From Actinocatenispora thailandica (GTDB taxonomy: Bacteria; Actinomycetota; Actinomycetes; Mycobacteriales; Micromonosporaceae), in contig NZ_AP023355.1 in assembly GCF_016865425.1 (NCBI RefSeq), forward strand, positions 1,982,198 through 2,046,197: DNA of 64,000 nucleotides, given 5' to 3'. Of the stretch, positions 16,260 through 24,590 are shown piece by piece. The translations under genes were made by a program, and so were the position numbers. Every line of letters starts with the position of its first letter. The first letter of the stretch is position 1. The notes beneath the pieces are model-generated. The model saw only the letters and a list, made by a program, of their open reading frames with translations. It made no database searches and was not told the origin of the DNA.

Positions 16260-17215
16260 TGCGATCGGTCGCGGTGTTGGCGTTGCCCGATGTGGTGCTG
16301 TTCGACCTGGCCATCCCGGTGCAGGTGCTCGGCGAGACGTTGCGCGACTTCGGCACCGGCGCGGACGGCTACCGGGTGCGCCTCTGCGGGCTCGCGCCCG
16401 GTCCGGTGCGCACCGGCACCGGGGTGCCGCTGGAGGTCGGGTACGGGCTGGACGAGGTGGCCCGCGCCGACACCGTGCTGGTGCCCGGTTTCGGCGGGCT
16501 GACCGAGCCGGTGCCGGCGGCGGCGTGCGCGGCGCTGCGCGCGGCGTACCAGCGGGGCGGCCGGTTCGCCTCGATCTGCACCGGCGCGTTCGCGCTGGCC
16601 GCCGCGGGTCTGCTGGACGGCCGGCGAGCGGTGACGCACTGGGCGCACGCGCCGCTGCTCGCCCAGCGGTACCCGTCGGTCCGGGTCGACCCGGACGTGC
16701 TCTACGTGGACGAGGGGAGGGTGCTCACCTCGGCCGGGCTCGCCGCCGGGATCGACCTGTGCCTGCATCTGATCCGGCGCGACCTGGGTGGCGCCGCGGC
16801 CAACCACGCGGCGCGCCGGATGGTGGTGCCGCCGCACCGGGACGGCGGACAGGCGCAGTTCATCGAGCGCCCGGTGCCCGGCCGGCCCGGCGACGACCTG
16901 GCGCAGCTGCGCCGGTACCTGACCGAGCACCTCGCCGAGCCGCACTCGCTCGGCTCGATGGCGGAGCGGGCCCGAATGTCGGCACGCACCCTGACCCGCC
17001 GGTTCCGCGCCGAGACCGGCCAGTCGCCGACCCGCTGGCTGCTCGAACAGCGGGTCCGGCGGGCCCGGGAACTGCTGGAGGACACCGACCTGCCGATCAC
17101 CGCCGTGGCACACCGGTGCGGCTTCGCCAGCCCGCTCGCCCTGCGCGAGCAGTTCGCCCGGCGCACCGGCACGACCCCCGGCCGGTACCGCGAGGCGTTC
17201 GGCGCCGCTCGCTGA
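16259..17215 (+). CDS. GlxA-family transcriptional regulator (DJ-1/PfpI domain plus AraC helix-turn-helix)
   Basis: A 318-residue regulator. Residues 1-185 form a DJ-1/PfpI (class I amidotransferase-like) domain, with VAVLALPDVVLFDLAIPVQV at the start and the nucleophile-elbow sequence SICTGAFALAAAGLLDGR carrying the Cys near residue 107. Residues 215-315 form an AraC double helix-turn-helix ending in the signature FASPLALREQFARRTGTTPG. Such proteins sense small ligands, often quaternary amines or amino-acid-like compounds, with a degenerate enzyme domain. ATG 16259 has AGGTAGGA eight bases upstream. It is divergent from the MFS exporter, its likely target. Confidence 0.9.
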   Translation: MRSVAVLALPDVVLFDLAIPVQVLGETLRDFGTGADGYRVRLCGLAPGPVRTGTGVPLEVGYGLDEVARADTVLVPGFGGLTEPVPAAACAALRAAYQRGGRFASICTGAFALAAAGLLDGRRAVTHWAHAPLLAQRYPSVRVDPDVLYVDEGRVLTSAGLAAGIDLCLHLIRRDLGGAAANHAARRMVVPPHRDGGQAQFIERPVPGRPGDDLAQLRRYLTEHLAEPHSLGSMAERARMSARTLTRRFRAETGQSPTRWLLEQRVRRARELLEDTDLPITAVAHRCGFASPLALREQFARRTGTTPGRYREAFGAAR

Positions 17216-17237
17216 AACCCGTTGCCGCGCAACCGGT

Positions 17238-18017
17238 TCAGTGCACCGAGAAGCCACCGTCGACGAAGACCGACTGGCCGGTGACGTACCCGGCGGAGCG
17301 GCTGGCGAGAAACACCGCGGCACCGGCGAAGTCGTCGGCCCGGCCGTTGCGGCCGACCATGGTGCGGGCGGCGAGCGCGGCCACCCGCTCCGGGTCACCT
17401 TGCAGCCGGGCGTTCGACGGGGTCAGGACGAAGCCCGGTACCAGCGCGTTGCAGGTGACGCCGTGCCGCGACCAGGCCTCCGCCTGGGATCGCGCCAGCG
17501 ACTCCAGCCCGCCCTTCGACACCCCGTACGCGCCGCTGTCCACGAACGCGCGATGCGCCTGCTGCGAGGTGACGTGGATGATCCGGCCGAAGCCGCGGTC
17601 GGCCATCCGCGGGCCGAACCGCTGCCCGAGCAGGTACGGCGCGGTCAGGTTGACGGCCATCGTGCTGTCCCAGTCCTGCTCGGTCAGCTCGCTCATCGGC
17701 GGTCGCAGGTTGATGCCGGCGCAGTTCACCAGGATGTCCGGCTCGCCGAAGGGGGCGACGGCCCGCTCGGCGGCGGACCGCACCCCGTCCCGGGTGGCCA
17801 GGTCGGCGTCGACCGCGGCGGCGCGGTGGCCGGCCGCGGTCAGCTCCGCGACCGTGCTGTCCAGCGCCGAACGGGTCCGCGCCACCACGACCACGCTCGC
17901 CCCGGCGCCGGCCAGCGCATCGGTGATGCCCCGGCCGATCCCGGAACTGCCGCCGGTCACCACCGCCACCAACCCGTCCAGCGAGAACAGCCCGGCCAGG
18001 TACTCACCCGTACTCAT
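17238..18017 (-). CDS. Short-chain dehydrogenase/reductase (gluconate 5-dehydrogenase-like)
   Basis: A 259-residue classical SDR. TGGSSGIG at 21-28 binds the cofactor, NCAGI is at 98-102, and the catalytic Ser151, Tyr164 and Lys168 (YGVSK) are all present. SLDGLVAVVTGG and the PGFVLTPSNA loop resemble the gluconate 5-dehydrogenase/2-deoxy-gluconate dehydrogenase group, so a sugar acid or polyol is a plausible substrate; this is family inference. ATG 18017 precedes the Rossmann fold by a normal 12-20 residues. The gene ends 22 bp from the convergent GlxA-type gene and its start is preceded by an 18-bp tandem repeat. Confidence 0.88.
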   Translation of the reverse strand: MSTGEYLAGLFSLDGLVAVVTGGSSGIGRGITDALAGAGASVVVVARTRSALDSTVAELTAAGHRAAAVDADLATRDGVRSAAERAVAPFGEPDILVNCAGINLRPPMSELTEQDWDSTMAVNLTAPYLLGQRFGPRMADRGFGRIIHVTSQQAHRAFVDSGAYGVSKGGLESLARSQAEAWSRHGVTCNALVPGFVLTPSNARLQGDPERVAALAARTMVGRNGRADDFAGAAVFLASRSAGYVTGQSVFVDGGFSVH

Positions 18018-18053
18018 GCCGACCGACTCTAGAGTGCCGACCGACTCCAGAGC
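18018..18053. repeat. Tandem 18-bp repeat at the SDR start
   Basis: GCCGACCGACTCTAGAGT (18018-18035) is followed directly by GCCGACCGACTCCAGAGC (18036-18053), 16 of 18 identical. It abuts the ATG of the SDR on its upstream side, and the first unit contains the palindrome ACTCTAGAGT. Two adjacent copies at a start codon suggest a repressor site or the remains of a duplication. Confidence 0.65.
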
Positions 18054-18124
18054 GTGCCGGCACGGCGGCCCGGCCGGCCACGACGGCCCGCGTCGGGAGT
18101 GACGGATTCGCGGGTCGCCCGAAC

Positions 18125-18622
18125 TCAGGCCGGTGCCGGGGCGGCGGCCGGGCGGACCAGGTACACGTCGACGGCATCCTCGCGCTCGAACACGAACCCG
18201 TGCCGTTCGTACAGCCGGCGCGCGGCACTGCCCCGCAGCACGATCAGCCGTACCGGCCGGCGCCGGGCGTCGGCGTCGGCCAGGAGGCGACGCAGTACGG
18301 CCGAGCCGACGCCGCCGCCCTGCCGGTGCGGGGCGAGGTAGAAGTGCTCCAACCACAGCCCGTCGTCGGCCGGCCGTACCGTGACGCAGCCGATCACCTC
18401 GCCGGCGGAGACGATCACCGACGTGTACCGCGGGGTGAAGCCGTCGCGCAGCCGCTGCCGGACCCGGTGCTCGTCGTACCGCCCGAGCCGGGTCAGATCC
18501 GCGCGCATCACGATGGCCCGCAGCTCGGCCAGCGGTTCGAGATCGTCGTCGACCGCGGCGCGCAGCGCCCAGCCCGGTCCGGTTCCCGGTTCCGACCCGG
18601 CACCCGTTTCGGTCTCGGCCAC
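18125..18622 (-). CDS. GNAT-family N-acetyltransferase
   Basis: A 165-residue acetyltransferase of the GCN5-related fold. WLEHFYLAPHRQGGGVGSAVLRRL is the acetyl-CoA-binding beta4/alpha3 segment (R/Q-x-x-G-x-G/A). The C-terminal LIVLRGSAARRLYERHGF with a VDVYLVRP strand is typical of the family. GTG 18622 was preferred over GTG 18640 because GGAAGGG sits seven bases before it. The substrate is unknown and cannot be inferred from neighbours; the gene lies alone between the SDR and the ABC transporter operon. Confidence 0.86.
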   Translation of the reverse strand: MAETETGAGSEPGTGPGWALRAAVDDDLEPLAELRAIVMRADLTRLGRYDEHRVRQRLRDGFTPRYTSVIVSAGEVIGCVTVRPADDGLWLEHFYLAPHRQGGGVGSAVLRRLLADADARRRPVRLIVLRGSAARRLYERHGFVFEREDAVDVYLVRPAAAPAPA

Positions 18623-18754
18623 GACGACGCCCTTCCGCACGGCTCCCGGGTTGCTCGCCCCCGGCCGGTCCCGAGTATGCCAACCGTGCCGCCGCCGGCC
18701 GCCGGGGCTGCTCCGGTTCGGTCGCGGGACCTTCGTCGGTCCTGCGCCGGTTGC

Positions 18755-20533
18755 TCAGTGGGTCTCGGCGCCGAGGACCGGGGCGACCGGCCGGCGGGCG
18801 TCCAGCCGGGCCGGGATCGCGCCGAGGACGGCGACACCCAGCACGATGCCGGCGGCGCCGAGCAGCAGCCACCAGGTCGGTGGCGTGGCAGCCATCCGGG
18901 CCCCGGCGTTGGACACCAGCCAGTACAGGCCGAGCCCGATCGGCATTCCGACCGCCGCACCGGCCGCCGCCGCCGGTAGCGGGGCGATCACCAGGGCCGC
19001 GGTGACCTGGGCCGGGGTGGCGCCGAACGCGCGCGCCACCGCGAGCGAGCGCCGCCCGTCCAGTGCGGTCGACCAGACGATGACGATCGCATCCAGCGCC
19101 GCCAGCGCGATCAGCGCGACGGTGATCGCGACGATCGCGTGGTACGTGTGCTCGGTGCGGGCGGTCAGCGAGCCGGACTGCGGCTGCGCGTGCCAGCACA
19201 GCAGCCCGGCGATCACCGCGGCCACCGCGGCGACTCCGGCGGCGGTGAGCACGGCCCGGCGCAGCCGCCGCGCGGCGAGCCGCAACCCGAGCATCAGCGG
19301 TACCGGCAGCGCGCCGGCCAGGCCGGTCAGCCCGGCCGGGTGGGTCAGCTCGCGACCGCCGGCGCCGGCCAGCGCGGCGACCGTCGGGGTGCGGGCCACC
19401 CGGATCGCCGGCCCGGCCGAGGTCAGCAGCGCGACCAGCAGCGCCAGCGCGCACACCGGTACCGCGGTGCCGGCGCCGATCGACACCGGCGCGTGCAGCA
19501 GGCTGTCGCTGGGGTGGCCGATCGCCGGCACGATGAGCCGGGCGGCCAGCAGCCCGGCCGCCGCCGCGGCGAGCGCGAGCACGGCGTACTCGGCGAGCAG
19601 CACCGTCCCGATCAGTCCGGGTGTCGCGCCGGCCGCCTTCAACCGGCCGGCCCGGCGGACCTGCTGGTCGGAACGCAGCGTCGCGAGGCTGGCCAGCCCG
19701 GCCAGCCCGGCGACGGCCATCAGCCAGCCGCCGATCTGCAGCACCGCCTCGGTGTCGGCCAGGACGCGGTTGCTGCTGTCCTCGGTGGTGAACGCGCCCC
19801 GGGTGTTGACCCGGACGTCCGGATTCGCCCGCAGCGCGGGCCTGATCGCGTTCTGGAATGCCTTGACGTTCGGGTCGGCCAGGGTCAACCCCATCGCGTA
19901 CCCGGGGCGCAGCGCGGGTGTGGTCAGCGGGCCGAGGTCGGCGTCGGTGAGCCAGATCAGGCCGGCGTAGTCGTTCGGCCCGACGTCGAGCCCGGCGCCC
20001 GGGTAGACGCCGGTGGCGGTGGTGACCGCGATGCCGACGACCGGGAACGACCGGCCGGCCAGCAGCACCCGGTCGCCGACCCGGATGTGCAGCGCGCTGG
20101 CGAAGCCCCGTTCGAGCACCGCGCCGCCCGGGCGCAGCCAGTGCCCGGCGGTGACCCGGGGCCGGTCCACGCTGCTGGGCGTCGTACCGCGACCTTCCAC
20201 CGTCGCCGTCATCCGCCGTCCGTGCACGGACAGCGTCGCGCCGCGCAGCAGCCGGTACGGCCCGACGTGCCCGGTGACGCCGTCCCGGCGGGCGATCGAG
20301 CGCAACGCCGCCCGCTCGGCGGGCAGCTGGTCGGCGGTGAGGATCATCAGGTCCGGGCCGTTGGTGGCGGCCCGGGTCGCGGCGTAGTCGGCCGCGGTGG
20401 TGCGGCCCAGCGCCATGCCCACCGCCAGGGTGCCCGCCGCGACCCCGACCACGATCACGAACAGCACCGCGGGCACCGGCCAGCGCCGCAGGTCGGTCCG
20501 GATCAACCGGCCGATCAGGAAGACTCGCCCCAT
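18755..20533 (-). CDS. FtsX-like ABC transporter permease (MacB/LolC type)
   Basis: A 592-residue permease with an N-terminal membrane helix (PVPAVLFVIVVGVAAGTLAVGM), a large extracytoplasmic domain (about residues 40-250), then helices near 275-300, 325-350, 375-400 and a second set after residue 430. It carries two FtsX-like modules. The loops SDQQVRRAGRLKAAGATPGL and DGRRSLAVARAFGATPAQV are the conserved cytoplasmic coupling segments. It is paired with the ATPase at 20539-21279 (5 bp apart) and PadR upstream in one minus-strand operon. Such systems export lipids, peptides or antibiotics, or transmit mechanical signals, and the cargo here is unknown. Confidence 0.87.
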   Translation of the reverse strand: MGRVFLIGRLIRTDLRRWPVPAVLFVIVVGVAAGTLAVGMALGRTTAADYAATRAATNGPDLMILTADQLPAERAALRSIARRDGVTGHVGPYRLLRGATLSVHGRRMTATVEGRGTTPSSVDRPRVTAGHWLRPGGAVLERGFASALHIRVGDRVLLAGRSFPVVGIAVTTATGVYPGAGLDVGPNDYAGLIWLTDADLGPLTTPALRPGYAMGLTLADPNVKAFQNAIRPALRANPDVRVNTRGAFTTEDSSNRVLADTEAVLQIGGWLMAVAGLAGLASLATLRSDQQVRRAGRLKAAGATPGLIGTVLLAEYAVLALAAAAAGLLAARLIVPAIGHPSDSLLHAPVSIGAGTAVPVCALALLVALLTSAGPAIRVARTPTVAALAGAGGRELTHPAGLTGLAGALPVPLMLGLRLAARRLRRAVLTAAGVAAVAAVIAGLLCWHAQPQSGSLTARTEHTYHAIVAITVALIALAALDAIVIVWSTALDGRRSLAVARAFGATPAQVTAALVIAPLPAAAAGAAVGMPIGLGLYWLVSNAGARMAATPPTWWLLLGAAGIVLGVAVLGAIPARLDARRPVAPVLGAETH

Positions 20534-20538
20534 CCGCG

Positions 20539-21275
<737 letters not shown>

Positions 21276-21279
<4 letters not shown>

Positions 21280-21800
21280 GCGTCGCCCCGGCGCGGCACC
21301 CAGGTCTTCTCGCACGTCTCCAACCAGCGCAGGTCGGCCTGCAACCGCAGCACGATCCCCTCCAACAGCAGTGCGGCCATCGAGTCGTCCGGTTCGGCCA
21401 GCGCCGCCCGCTGGGCGTCCCGCAGCCGGCGCAGCAGCTCGCGGCGCTGCGCGTCGATCACCGCGATCGGGTCGGCCAGCCGGCCGGCCGCCACCGCGAC
21501 GAGCTTGAGATGGAACTCCGCCAGGTCCGGCTTGGGCCAGCTGACCTCGCCGACCCACTCGGCGACGCGGTGCTGCCCGGCCGGGGTCAGCGCGTACGTC
21601 TTGCGGTCCCGGTCCGGTCCGGCGGACCGCTCGGCCGACACCAGCCCGGCCTTCTCCAGCCGCGCCAGCGTGACGTACACCTGGCCGGCGTTCAGCTCCG
21701 CACCCAGCGGGCCCAGCGCCGCGCGCAGTCGCGCGCGCAGCTGGTACCCGTGTGCGGGTTCCTTGGCCAGCAGGGCCAACACCACATCCTGCACCGACAC
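21276..21800 (-). CDS. PadR-family transcriptional regulator
   Basis: A 174-residue PadR protein. The winged helix covers residues 1-75 (VVLALLAKEPAHGYQLRARL, then VYVTLARLEKAGLV and KTYALTPAG), followed by the C-terminal dimerisation helices (about 90-170) of the Vir_act_alpha_C type. It starts at GTG 21800 and is the first gene of the operon with the ABC ATPase and permease, so it most likely represses its own operon until the transported compound or a stress signal binds. The promoter region just upstream has paired CGGTTAGCT repeats and a CTAAC-GTTAG dyad. Confidence 0.9.
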
Positions 21801-21802
21801 CC

Positions 21803-21835
21803 CTAACGGTTAGCTCTCATAGATAGCGGTTAGCT
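21803..21835. promoter_or_regulatory. Candidate PadR operator: CGGTTAGCT direct repeats with CTAAC-G-GTTAG dyad
   Basis: CGGTTAGCT occurs at 21807-21815 and 21827-21835, start-to-start 20 bp, which is two helical turns. The first copy is part of the palindrome CTAACGGTTAG (21803-21813). The site is within 35 bp of the PadR start codon in an AT-richer patch containing CTATCTATGAG on the minus strand, where a promoter is expected. Autoregulation by PadR is inferred. Confidence 0.5.
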
Positions 21836-21913
21836 GTCCGCTCGTCAAGATCAGCCGGATGGATCGGCGCCCTCACCCGATCTGGTACCGGCTGGGTGAT
21901 GGATCGCCGCGGC

Positions 21914-21925
21914 GCTCGATCGAGC
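21914..21925. promoter_or_regulatory. 12-bp perfect palindrome between PadR and IclR genes
   Basis: GCTCGATCGAGC is self-complementary over all 12 bases and lies between the divergent padR and iclR genes, 12 bp upstream of the likely -35 of the iclR promoter. It may be an additional protein-binding site; there is no further evidence. Confidence 0.3.
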
Positions 21926-21936
21926 AGCGGAAACGC

Positions 21937-21966
21937 TTGACCGGGTGCGTCCGGCCGGGCAATACT
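21937..21966 (+). promoter_or_regulatory. Putative vegetative promoter of the iclR-OPT operon
   Basis: TTGACC (21937-21942) and AATACT (21961-21966) are separated by 18 bp and resemble -35 and -10 elements. Transcription would start near 21973, so the palindromic operator at 21996-22014 would lie just downstream of the start, a repressing position. Confidence 0.45.
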
Positions 21967-21987
21967 CCCCGCAAGCGTGTCAGATAA

Positions 21988-22014
21988 TTGAACAATGTTT
22001 CAACTATTGAAACA
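21988..22014. promoter_or_regulatory. IclR-type palindromic operator
   Basis: TGTTTCAA-CTA-TTGAAACA (21996-22014) is a perfect inverted repeat with a three-base centre, and a third half-site TTGAACA (21988-21994) precedes it. It is the most AT-rich patch in the neighbourhood, 17 bp before the IclR gene's ATG, with GGAGGG between. IclR proteins commonly bind such 15-20 bp palindromes near their own promoters, so autoregulation and control of the downstream peptide operon are likely. Confidence 0.7.
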
Positions 22015-22031
22015 CGTCGAACGGAGGGTTC

Positions 22032-22808
22032 ATGAACGCAACCGGTGACGGCGACCGCGGTCCGGCCCGGACCGCCGATCGGGCGCTGCGGGTGCTGCTC
22101 GCGTTCCAGCGCCGACCCGAGTGGGGCGTCAGCGACCTCGCTCGCGAACTCGGCCTGGACAAGGCGGGCGTGCACCGGCTGCTGGCCACGCTCGCCGGCC
22201 GCGGCTTCGTGCTCGCCGACCCGCACAGCCGGCGGTACCGGCTCGGCCCGGCCATCGCCGTGCTGGCCCGCACCGCCGAACGCGGCGGCGGCCTCGAGAC
22301 GGCCGCCCGGCCGCTGCTCGCCGAACTGGTCGACGAGTTCGGCGAGAGCTCCGTGCTGAACGTGCCGCACGGCGCGCACTACCGGTGCGTGCTCGCGGTG
22401 GACTCGACCGGCCCGGTCCGCTACTCGGCCACCGTGGGGGAGACCATCCCCGGCCACGGTGGCGCGGCCGGTCACGCGATCTTCGCCTTCTACCCGAAGG
22501 ACCAGATCGACCAGTTGCTCGGCGAGGGACCGCTGCAGCGGTTCAACGAGCACACCATCGCCTCGCTCGACGAGCTGGCGGATCGCTACGCCAGGATCCG
22601 CGCGGAAGGCATCGCGGTCTCGCACGGCGAGTTCGACCAGAACGTGACCTCGGTGGCGGCGCCGGTCTTCGCCGCCGGCGAGGTCGTCGGCTCGCTGGTC
22701 GTCATCGGACCGCAGGACCGGATGTCGGGAAAGGTCGATCGCGTCGTCGACCGGGTGCGCGCCGCCGGAGCGGCACTGACCCGGCTGCTGGGCGGCGACG
22801 CCACGTAG
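22032..22808 (+). CDS. IclR-family transcriptional regulator
   Basis: A 258-residue regulator. The N-terminal winged helix (residues 14-75: TADRALRVLLAFQ, VSDLARELGLDKAGVHRLLATL, RRYRLGPA) precedes the GAF-like IclR effector domain (about 85-255) with SVAAPVFAAGEVVGSLVVIGP near its end. It is preceded by GGAGGG and the palindromic operator. It heads a plus-strand run of OPT transporter, peptidases, AroM, racemase and DUF1177 genes and should respond to an intermediate of that pathway. Its stop lies at the edge of the 36-bp tandem repeats that separate it from the transporter gene. Confidence 0.92.
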   Translation: MNATGDGDRGPARTADRALRVLLAFQRRPEWGVSDLARELGLDKAGVHRLLATLAGRGFVLADPHSRRYRLGPAIAVLARTAERGGGLETAARPLLAELVDEFGESSVLNVPHGAHYRCVLAVDSTGPVRYSATVGETIPGHGGAAGHAIFAFYPKDQIDQLLGEGPLQRFNEHTIASLDELADRYARIRAEGIAVSHGEFDQNVTSVAAPVFAAGEVVGSLVVIGPQDRMSGKVDRVVDRVRAAGAALTRLLGGDAT

Positions 22809-22902
22809 CGGCGACACGCCACGCCAGAGGGCGGCGCCACGAAGCGGCGACACGCCACGCCAGAGGGCGGCGCCACGAAGCGGCGACACGCCACGCCAAA
22901 GG
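22808..22902. repeat. 2.6 tandem copies of a 36-bp intergenic repeat
   Basis: The unit starts GCGGCGACACGCCACGCC and ends GGCGGCGCCACGAA. Copies run 22808-22843, 22844-22879 and a partial third at 22880-22902, identical except for the end of the last. A fainter related stretch precedes them inside the iclR 3' end (GGGCGGCGACGCCACGTA). They occupy the whole gap between iclR and the OPT gene, ending six bases before its ATG. Each unit holds the inverted-repeat-like GGCGGCGCC. There are no spacers, so it is not a CRISPR. Confidence 0.85.
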
Positions 22903-22908
22903 AGAGTC

Positions 22909-24588
22909 ATGACCAACCCGACGATCCCGAAGGGCGCCGTCCTGAACGGGCCCAGGTCGCATCCGCGCACCGTCGAGCCGGTGGTACTGGTCCTCACCAT
23001 CGTGCTGTCGGTCCTCGGTGCCTTCATCGGGCTGCACCTGATCACCACGCTGGGCGTCTCGGCCAACACCGCGGTCATCGGCGCGCTGGTGGCGATGCTG
23101 GTCGGGCGGATCCCGATCAACCAGCTGCGCAAGATGCGCTCGATCCACCGGCAGAACCTGGTGCAGAGCGCGATCTCCGGCGCCACGTTCGCCGCGGCGA
23201 ACTCGCTGCTGGTGCCGATCGCCGTCCCGTTCCTGATCGGTCGCCGCGACCTGGTCTGGCCGATGCTTGCCGGCGCCGCGATCGGCCTCGCGGTGGACGC
23301 CTGGGTGCTGTTCCGGGTGTTCGACTCCAAGCTCTACCCGGCGAAGGCGACCTGGCCGGCCGGGGTCGCCGCCGCGGAGACGATGATCGCCGGCGACGAG
23401 GGCGGCCGGAAGGCGGCACTGCTCGGGCTGTCCGGACTGGTCGGCTTCGCCGGCTCGTTCGTGAAGATCGCCGGTGCCGCGCTGCCGTTCTCCGCCGCCG
23501 GGGTCGCCCTGATCGGCAACATCTGGGCGCTCGGCATGTTCGGCGTCGGCCTGGGCTTCCGGCAGTACGCGCAGGAGTGGTTCGGCGTCGACCTCAACGC
23601 CATGTACATCCCGCACGGCTTCATGGTCGGCGCCGGACTGGTCGCCCTGGTCCAGGCGCTGGTGCTGTTGTTCCGCCGGGAGCGCGCCAAGCCGGTACCG
23701 GAGCGGGCCGCGGCGCCGGCGTCGCCGGAGGCCGAGGCCGCCGCGCCGGGGCTGGCCGACGAGCCGCCGAGCGTCGACTCCCGCGGGCTGCGCCGCGCGC
23801 TCGGCGAGGGGTACCTGCTGTTCGCCCTCGGCGCGGTGATCGTCGCGCTGCTGGGCGGCCTGATCGGGCACTTCTCGGTACCGGCGCTGATCGGCTGGTG
23901 CCTGCTCGCCGGTTTCGCCGCGCTGGTGCACGAGCTGATCGTCGGTCTCGCCGCGATGCACTCCGGCTGGTTCCCGGCGTTCGCGGTGACGCTGATCTTC
24001 CTGGTACTGGGACTGGTCATCGGGTTCCCGACGGTGCCGCTGGCGCTGTTCGTCGCCTACGTCGCGGCGACCGGCCCGGCCTTCGCCGACATGGGGTACG
24101 ACTTCAAGGCCGGCTGGATCGTCCGGCAGGGCGGCGTGCCGCACCGGCTGGTGGAGCGCGCCGGCCGCAAGCAGCAGTACCTCGCCGGCCTCGTCGGGTT
24201 CGCGGTGGCGCTGATCGTGGTCGCGCTGGTCTGGCAGTCCTACTTCGACTCCGGCCAGATCCCGCCGGTCGCGAAGGTCTACGCGGACACCGTCAGCCAC
24301 GGCCTGACCGACACCTCGATGCTGGTCAACATCCTGCTGTGGGCGATCCCCGGCGCGGCGATCCAGCTGATCGGCGGACCGAACCGGCAGATGGGCGTGC
24401 TGCTCGCCACCGGACTGCTGATCCTCAGCCCGTACGCGTGCTGGTTCGTGCTCGGCGCGCTGGTGTTCCGGATCGTCTGGGGCCGGGTGCGCGGCAGGGA
24501 CAAGGCAGCGACCGAACTGAACCTGTTCGGTGCCGGGTTGATCGCCGGCAGCTCCGTCACCGACGTGAGCCGGATCGTGAAGGGATGA
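22909..24588 (+). CDS. OPT-family oligopeptide transporter
   Basis: A 559-residue polytopic membrane protein with roughly 14 hydrophobic segments. Length, the N-terminal TVEPVVLVLTIVLSVLGAFIGL helix, IPINQLRKMRSIHRQNLVQS and the NIWALGMFGVGLGFRQYAQEWFGVD region fit bacterial OPT (oligopeptide/YSL-related) transporters, which import small peptides or metal-chelate-like compounds with protons. A charged Pro/Ala linker (about residues 260-290) splits two halves. The ribosome binding site GGAGAG lies directly after the tandem repeats. It is the uptake step of the iclR operon and overlaps the first in-frame ATG of the peptidase gene. Confidence 0.87.
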   Translation: MTNPTIPKGAVLNGPRSHPRTVEPVVLVLTIVLSVLGAFIGLHLITTLGVSANTAVIGALVAMLVGRIPINQLRKMRSIHRQNLVQSAISGATFAAANSLLVPIAVPFLIGRRDLVWPMLAGAAIGLAVDAWVLFRVFDSKLYPAKATWPAGVAAAETMIAGDEGGRKAALLGLSGLVGFAGSFVKIAGAALPFSAAGVALIGNIWALGMFGVGLGFRQYAQEWFGVDLNAMYIPHGFMVGAGLVALVQALVLLFRRERAKPVPERAAAPASPEAEAAAPGLADEPPSVDSRGLRRALGEGYLLFALGAVIVALLGGLIGHFSVPALIGWCLLAGFAALVHELIVGLAAMHSGWFPAFAVTLIFLVLGLVIGFPTVPLALFVAYVAATGPAFADMGYDFKAGWIVRQGGVPHRLVERAGRKQQYLAGLVGFAVALIVVALVWQSYFDSGQIPPVAKVYADTVSHGLTDTSMLVNILLWAIPGAAIQLIGGPNRQMGVLLATGLLILSPYACWFVLGALVFRIVWGRVRGRDKAATELNLFGAGLIAGSSVTDVSRIVKG

Positions 24589-24590
24589 GC

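Noticed and set aside
22808-22902. Possible CRISPR-like array of 36-bp repeats
   Set aside because: The copies are directly adjacent with no spacers, there are fewer than three full units, and no cas gene is present.
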